DNA of 64,000 nucleotides from Gracilimonas sp046602855 (GTDB lineage: Bacteria; Bacteroidota; Rhodothermia; Balneolales; Balneolaceae): contig NZ_JBKINJ010000001.1 of the NCBI RefSeq assembly GCF_046602855.1, positions 1,054,001 to 1,118,000 of the forward strand. Reading direction: 5' to 3'. This document shows, piece by piece, positions 59,440-64,000 of the stretch; position 1 is the first letter of the stretch, and each line of letters starts with the position of its first letter. The notes beneath the pieces were generated by a model. That model ran no database searches and was not told where the DNA came from. It saw only the letters and a list, made by a program, of their open reading frames with translations. The translations under genes were made by a program, and so were the position numbers.

Positions 59440-60693
59440 ATGGGTACAGTTTCTCTCAAACTCACTGAAAGAGTATACAGGTCAGAAAATGATTTTCAAG
59501 ATCTGAAAAAATCATGGAATAACCTTGTACGTTTTACAGGAGCTGACGTTTTTCAGCTTCATGAATGGCAATATTCGTGGTGGGATAATTTCGGATCAAA
59601 TAATGAACTGTACATTATTACTTACAGTCTGCAAGATCAACTTATTGCCATCCTGCCTTTTTTTATTCAAGAGAAGAAATTCAATAGATTCAGGTTTGTA
59701 AAGACTCTTCATTTCATAGGCTCTCACCTAACAACAATTGAGGGCGGAATTCTTCCTGTTAATAAGGCCTTTGCCGGTTATCTCGACATTATAGTTCACC
59801 CTGATCATGTTGATCTGATCTCAAAGAAAATACGGGTTTTGTTCGAAGAGTTGATCCAAACCGTAGATCAAATAAACCTTGATGAAATCCCTGAACATAG
59901 TCTATTAATGCATTCCCTCCCCTCTCTTAGAGGATCTGATAAGTGGATTTTAAACAAGACTGAAGCTTCTGTATGCAGTCAATGCCTGATAGGTTCAGAC
60001 TGGGACCGATACTTAAGCACCTTGAGCAGATCTACCCGGAAGAATATCCGCAGGGGTTTACGCAGCATATATGATGATGAGGTCTTTGATATCAAAGAGG
60101 CGGAAACAGAAGAGGAATTTGATCGCATTTTTGACATGCTGGTCAGGCTTCATCAAAACAGATGGCATCAGCAGGACCTGCCTGGAATTTTTGCAGATAA
60201 GAGAATGGAAGATTTTTTCCGATCAACGGCTTTAAATTTGTTCAAGAATGGATGGGCTTCCATTCACTGGGCTGAAAAAAAACAGCAGATATTTGCTGTA
60301 GAGCTCTCCTACCATTTCAATCACACGATTTATACTGTTCAAACAGGTTACGATACTGAGTCTGAGTACACAAGATACAGCCCAAGTAATCTGATCATCT
60401 ATCATATGATGAAGACCGGTATAGATAACGGATACTTGGTATTTGATTGGCTCAGGGGTGCCGAAAGCTATAAATCAAGTACAACGAGTCTTGTGTTGCA
60501 AAATCAAAAACTGACTCTATCTGCCAGAAATAATTCAGGATACAGACTTTTCCTTACTGAAATCTCAACCAATTTGCTTACAAAGTTTCAAAATGAAAAG
60601 TGGGTTCTATCAGTCTATCTTGGAAACTATACTTTATTGAAAGCACTTAATAAGAATTTCAAAAGAGTTATCTTTCACATAGTATCTAAATAA
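59440..60693 (+). CDS. GNAT/CelD-type acyltransferase-like protein
   Basis: A 417-residue protein. The opening segment (about 15-75: 'ENDFQDLKKSWNNLVRFTGADVFQLHEWQYSWWDNFGSN') and the C-terminal half ('RKNIRRGLRSIYDDEVFDIKEAETEEEFDRIFDMLVRLHQNRW') match the double-GNAT 'CelD/BcsL' family linked to extracellular polysaccharide production. It has 'YHFNHTIYTVQTGYDTESEYTRYSPSNLIIYHM', the typical acyl-CoA-binding region. The substrate is unknown; such proteins may acylate sugars or cell-surface polymers. No EPS genes lie in the window. It is followed by the S9 peptidase gene. Confidence 0.8.
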   Translation: MGTVSLKLTERVYRSENDFQDLKKSWNNLVRFTGADVFQLHEWQYSWWDNFGSNNELYIITYSLQDQLIAILPFFIQEKKFNRFRFVKTLHFIGSHLTTIEGGILPVNKAFAGYLDIIVHPDHVDLISKKIRVLFEELIQTVDQINLDEIPEHSLLMHSLPSLRGSDKWILNKTEASVCSQCLIGSDWDRYLSTLSRSTRKNIRRGLRSIYDDEVFDIKEAETEEEFDRIFDMLVRLHQNRWHQQDLPGIFADKRMEDFFRSTALNLFKNGWASIHWAEKKQQIFAVELSYHFNHTIYTVQTGYDTESEYTRYSPSNLIIYHMMKTGIDNGYLVFDWLRGAESYKSSTTSLVLQNQKLTLSARNNSGYRLFLTEISTNLLTKFQNEKWVLSVYLGNYTLLKALNKNFKRVIFHIVSK

Positions 60694-60770
60694 TTTAGTG
60701 ACAGTCTTTTACTTGATTGAATCTTTCAATTCTATATATTCGGATAAAGCCGATAATTAAACATAACTTT

Positions 60771-63098
60771 ATGGAATTTAGGATACCTGCCCTTCTCATA
60801 TACGTTGTCATGGTAATAGCCTATAACGGTTGTACTTTTGCTCCTGAGCAAGTGACTGACGAAGACTATAAAAGAGCTGAAAGGGCTCTTTCATCTCAAA
60901 CGAATGATCTTGTTTACGGAACTATTTCCGGAGAAAGCTGGACTGAGGATGGTATACTCCTCTATCAGCATACTGTAAAAGAAGGAACCGAACATATGAA
61001 AGCGGATCCAGCTATAGGAACGGCAGAACGCGCATTTGATCACGACCGTCTCGCCAATGTGCTATCAGGTATTCTGGACAAAGATGTGGAACCATTAGAC
61101 CAGCCCTTTCGGAGCTTCGACTATACAGACCAAGGTGAGTCTATTACATTCAGTACGAATGGCAATATATTTACCTGCAGCCTTATCGATTATGAGTGTA
61201 ATTCAAACGGTGATGCGAGTGTTCGAAACTGGAGTGAATCGGTTTCCCCGGATGGTAAAAAGTCTGTTTTCATCCAGGATCACAATTTGTATATGCGCGA
61301 TCTTGAGACCAATAGTATTACACAGCTTACCTACGATGGCGAAGAACATTTCGGTTATGCGACCAACAATGCCGGTTGGGTAAAACGAGACAGCCCTATA
61401 GTACTTTGGTCACCTGATTCAAAACGAATTTCAACATTCAAACAGGATGCTCGCGGGGTCGGTGAAATGTATCTGGCATCAACCAAAGTCGGGCACCCCG
61501 AACTGGAGGCATGGAAATATCCTCTTCCCGGTGATAGTATTATCTTTCGCCTCAACCGTGTGGTGATCAATCTTGAACCTTCTCCAAAGGTTGTGCCACT
61601 TCAAAAAAGTCCTGATCCGCAGCGATCAACTATCACAGACCACGTAGCCGACTGGTCCGGAAAATTCCTGGATAATGAATGGAGCGCGGATGGCAGTACT
61701 CTCGCCTTCGTATCAGTCTCCCGTGATCATCAGGATGCGGAACTCTTTGTAGCCGATCCAAATAGCGGATCAATAAGATCTGTTTACCGAGAAGAAACCG
61801 ATACTTTTTTTGAATCCGGGGTGGAAAGCATCAGCTGGAGACTGTTGGAAGACAGTAACGAATTTATCTGGTTCTCACAGCGCGATAACTGGGGTCATCT
61901 GTACCTTTATGATCTGGTTTCCGGAGAGCTCAAAAATCAGATCACTTCCGGTAGCTGGACCGTCCTTGAGATCCTGAGAGTAGATGAAGAAAACCGAACC
62001 ATTTATTTTACCGGTGGCGGTCGTGACGGCGATAATCCATACTACCATTACTTGTATCGCATAAATTTTGATGGAACCGGCATGGAACTCCTGACGCCTG
62101 AAAATGCCCATCACCAGATCAGCCTGTCACATTCAGGTGAGTACTTTGTGGATACCTATTCCACCCCAGACACTCCTCCTATCTCAGTTTTAAGAACTAT
62201 GGATGGAAAGATTGTGGTGGAGCTTGCAACAGCTGATATCAGTGACCTTCAGGCCGCAGGATGGGTAGCTCCTGAACCTTTTATGGTTCAAGCCCGTGAC
62301 AATGAAACTGAACTATACGGACTGATGTATAAACCATCTAATTTTAATTCCTCCAGATCCTATCCGGTATTGAATTACCTGTATCCGGGACCTCAATCGG
62401 GCAGTGTGGGAAGCCGTGCATTCCGTGCCTCCCGCTCCGACAAGCAGGCCCTGGCCGAGTTGGGCTTTGTGGTGGTTGAGGTGGATGCTCAAGGTACTCC
62501 CGGGCGATCCAAAGCCTTCCACGACTTTTACTACGGCAATATGGGTGATAACGGAATTCCGGATCAGATCGCTATGATACGGGAGTTAGGTACACGCCAT
62601 TCCTGGATGGATACTTCTCGAGTGGGAATATTCGGACATTCCGGAGGTGGTTTCGCCTCAACTCGTGCCATCCTAGCGTATCCTGATTTTTATGATGTAG
62701 CTGTATCAGGGGCCGGAAACCATGACAACCGAAACTATGCCGATCCATGGGGTGAAAAGTGGCAGGGTTTACTTAAAGGAATGAATAACGATGGCGTAAC
62801 GGATGATCAATCAACTAACTATGATAATCAGGCTAACCAGTTACTGGCTGACAACCTGAAGGGAAAACTATTGCTGACGCACGGTACTCTCGACAGCAAT
62901 GTACCTCCCTATAACACTCTGCTGGTCGTAAATGCCCTCATCGAGGCCAATAAAGATTTCGACATGATCATGTTCCCGAACCGCGGTCACGGCTACTACA
63001 GCGAAGACTACATGATGCGCAAGCGATGGGGTTACTTTGTGAAACACCTGAAGAACGTGAATCCGCCAAAGGAGTTTGAGTTCGGAAAGCAGGAATAG
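60771..63098 (+). CDS. S9 family (DPP4-like) prolyl oligopeptidase, probable lipoprotein
   Basis: A 775-residue protein starting at the ATG at 60771 (MEFRIPALLIYVVMVIAYNGC), which gives a signal/lipobox with cysteine at about residue 21; an upstream TTG-initiated frame is less likely. Residues about 100-540 form a DPPIV N-terminal beta-propeller (FSTNGNIFTCSLIDYE; SPDSKRISTFKQDARGVGEMYLA; 'WSPDSKR'). The alpha/beta-hydrolase domain has catalytic Ser in 'GIFGHSGGGFAST', Asp in 'GTLDSNVP', and His in 'NRGHGYYS'. It cleaves peptides after proline or alanine at the cell surface. It ends before a 346-base gap. Confidence 0.93.
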   Translation: MEFRIPALLIYVVMVIAYNGCTFAPEQVTDEDYKRAERALSSQTNDLVYGTISGESWTEDGILLYQHTVKEGTEHMKADPAIGTAERAFDHDRLANVLSGILDKDVEPLDQPFRSFDYTDQGESITFSTNGNIFTCSLIDYECNSNGDASVRNWSESVSPDGKKSVFIQDHNLYMRDLETNSITQLTYDGEEHFGYATNNAGWVKRDSPIVLWSPDSKRISTFKQDARGVGEMYLASTKVGHPELEAWKYPLPGDSIIFRLNRVVINLEPSPKVVPLQKSPDPQRSTITDHVADWSGKFLDNEWSADGSTLAFVSVSRDHQDAELFVADPNSGSIRSVYREETDTFFESGVESISWRLLEDSNEFIWFSQRDNWGHLYLYDLVSGELKNQITSGSWTVLEILRVDEENRTIYFTGGGRDGDNPYYHYLYRINFDGTGMELLTPENAHHQISLSHSGEYFVDTYSTPDTPPISVLRTMDGKIVVELATADISDLQAAGWVAPEPFMVQARDNETELYGLMYKPSNFNSSRSYPVLNYLYPGPQSGSVGSRAFRASRSDKQALAELGFVVVEVDAQGTPGRSKAFHDFYYGNMGDNGIPDQIAMIRELGTRHSWMDTSRVGIFGHSGGGFASTRAILAYPDFYDVAVSGAGNHDNRNYADPWGEKWQGLLKGMNNDGVTDDQSTNYDNQANQLLADNLKGKLLLTHGTLDSNVPPYNTLLVVNALIEANKDFDMIMFPNRGHGYYSEDYMMRKRWGYFVKHLKNVNPPKEFEFGKQE

Positions 63099-63444
63099 AT
63101 CTGAGGGTAGTCCATGGAAAGGTAAAAAAGTATATGATCTAACAATAGATCACTGCTTACTAAAACCTGTTCATTAGTTTCCCTTTATAAATTTTCGGAT
63201 TTCCTAATTCCTCTTTTGTAATATGTTCAAGGTTTTTGGGTTTTAATATTATTCGTTTAAAAGCATTAAACCTCTGTTACATCTTAAATTCCATATAATT
63301 ATTCTGGCGAGGTAGTTGTAATTTTAAGGACAAATGTGGGAATATGAATACTCAACAAAAGATCTGGCAGGGGTTTTCATTCAGTGTTTAGGATCTTTTC
63401 ATGTATCTCAACTTGAATATAACTTCGAAATAAACCACACAGTG
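63099..63444. other. Intergenic region between the S9 peptidase and Crp/Fnr genes
   Basis: A 346-base AT-rich gap. It contains one clear dyad (63135-63152) and no recognisable RNA gene, terminator with T-run or ORF on either strand. A 37-codon open extension (from ATG at 63334) in frame with the Crp/Fnr gene is probably chance, because the family usually begins near the ATG at 63445. Confidence 0.6.
63135..63152. promoter_or_regulatory. 18-base dyad upstream of the Crp/Fnr-family gene
   Basis: Perfect 7-base arms TGATCTA / TAGATCA with a 4-base spacer, about 290 bases upstream of the regulator's start and 37 bases after the peptidase stop. The TGATC..GATCA core resembles a Crp/Fnr-type half-site (TTGAT..ATCAA), so autoregulation or action on a neighbour is possible. 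Confidence 0.35.
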
Positions 63445-64000
63445 ATGGAGTTCGATAAACAATTTTTATCCTTTTTAAAACCTCAGCTAAGAGAAGAAGT
63501 AATTGAATTGTCTTCAGTCAAAGAATTTTCCAAAGGCACGGAAATTCTAAGGGAAGAACAATATGTAAAAGTGTTGCCTATCGTAATCGAGGGACTGGTT
63601 AAGGTTTACTCCAGATTTAATGAGAAAGAATTACTGCTCTATTACATCGAACCCAGCCAAAGCTGTGTTATGACTTTTTATGCTGCCTTAAAAAATACTC
63701 CAAGCCAAGTTTTTGCAGTAACCGAAGAGGCTTCAAAAATTCTTTTAATTCCGGTTAAATATCTACCGGGATGGCTTAAAGATCACCCGGAATTCAATGA
63801 ATTGTTCTACAATCAATTCAACTTAAGATATACAGAGCTTTTGAACACCATAGGTCATCTTCTGGTAGACAATATGGACAAGAGGCTATATGATCACTTA
63901 AAAAAGAAGTCACTTTTAACAAAAGATAGCACCATTAGAATGAGCCATAGCCAGATTGCGAATGAATTAGGAACAGCCCGCGAAGTGGTTACAAGAGTCT
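63445..64000 (+). CDS. Crp/Fnr family transcription regulator (C-terminal end cut by window edge)
   Basis: About 185 residues are visible; the frame runs off the right edge. The effector-binding roll (about 1-120: 'MEFDKQFLSFLKPQLREE', 'ILREEQYVKVLPIVIEGLVKVYSRF', 'LLLYYIEPSQSCVMTFYAAL') is followed by the dimerisation helix and the start of the helix-turn-helix ('MSHSQIANELGTAREVVTRV'), which is the family's recognition region. The start at 63445 fits the usual N-terminus; an ATG at 63334 in frame adds 37 residues. There are no N-terminal cysteines for an FNR-type iron-sulfur cluster, so the signal is probably not oxygen via such a cluster. Confidence 0.87.
   Translation, partial: MEFDKQFLSFLKPQLREEVIELSSVKEFSKGTEILREEQYVKVLPIVIEGLVKVYSRFNEKELLLYYIEPSQSCVMTFYAALKNTPSQVFAVTEEASKILLIPVKYLPGWLKDHPEFNELFYNQFNLRYTELLNTIGHLLVDNMDKRLYDHLKKKSLLTKDSTIRMSHSQIANELGTAREVVTRV

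Noticed and set aside
63334..63444. N-terminal extension of the Crp/Fnr protein
   Set aside because: The 37 extra codons do not resemble the family and lack a ribosome-binding site; the ATG at 63445 fits the normal start.
1..64000. CRISPR arrays, tRNA or rRNA genes, insertion sequences, prophage
   Set aside because: I looked in all gaps over about 80 bases and found no regularly spaced direct repeats, no cloverleaf-like sequence, no transposase and no terminal inverted repeats flanking the asnS fragment.

Overview
The window reads as a chromosomal segment of a moderately AT-rich Gram-negative bacterium of the Bacteroidota/Balneolota/Rhodothermota neighbourhood. The indicators are many Omp-type signal peptides ending in AQ, lipoproteins, a GWxTD-domain protein, bactofilins, an Omp85 protein, ECF sigma factors, one TAnnTTTG-type promoter, and the compact order rimP-nusA-infB-rbfA-truB-ribF-rpsO-pnp. 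The charged insertions in AsnRS and GatA make Balneolota my best guess; this is inference, since no rRNA gene is present.

Layout. 1-3.9 kb: partial holA, two bactofilin genes, and a broken 3' copy of asnS lying between the bactofilins, followed by intact asnS. 4-14.8 kb, minus strand: the translation and RNA-processing block (M16 protease, pnp, rpsO, ribF, truB, rbfA, infB, nusA, rimP), divided by intrinsic terminators after infB, rpsO and pnp. 14.9-18.6 kb: DUF192 lipoprotein, fbp, coaE, prfB (with its programmed +1 frameshift) and a small membrane protein. 18.7-23.3 kb, plus strand: an ECF sigma factor, a transmembrane anti-sigma-like protein ending in a CBM48-like domain, an outer-membrane barrel ending in the same domain, a secreted helical-repeat protein and a DUF4382 lipoprotein. 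The same ECF-type promoter motif precedes both the sigma gene and the DUF4382 gene. 23.4-30.8 kb, minus strand: two half-ABC exporters flanking an RNase Z-like gene, an FAD oxidoreductase and an AtuA-family protein. 30.9-35 kb: three tandem secreted amidohydrolase-fold proteins, only one with metal-binding histidines. 35.2-40.2 kb: LPP20-like lipoprotein, HtrA protease, recO, a small membrane protein and a biotin-dependent carboxyltransferase. 40.3-45.1 kb, plus strand: GWxTD protein, pdxA, methyltransferase, ftsE, queG. 45.1-48.3 kb: secreted proteins, a second ECF sigma factor and a small barrel. 48.4-53.6 kb, minus strand: Ppx/GppA, prmA, M28 peptidase, SDR, gatA, tatA. 53.8-64 kb: DUF2795 protein, Omp85 protein, cyclic-nucleotide-binding protein, rlmD, UbiA-like protein, a GNAT-like protein, an S9 peptidase and a partial Crp/Fnr regulator.

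Most of the window is housekeeping. The best candidate for an undescribed system is the 18.7-23.3 kb ECF sigma/CBM48 module with its two matching promoters: a plausible envelope-signalling unit in which the anti-sigma factor and an outer-membrane barrel carry the same periplasmic-type sensor domain. Second are the asnS fragment between the bactofilins, whose identity profile looks like gene conversion within an older tandem duplication, and the amidohydrolase trio with two metal-site-degenerate members. No tRNA, rRNA, CRISPR array, insertion sequence or prophage was recognised.
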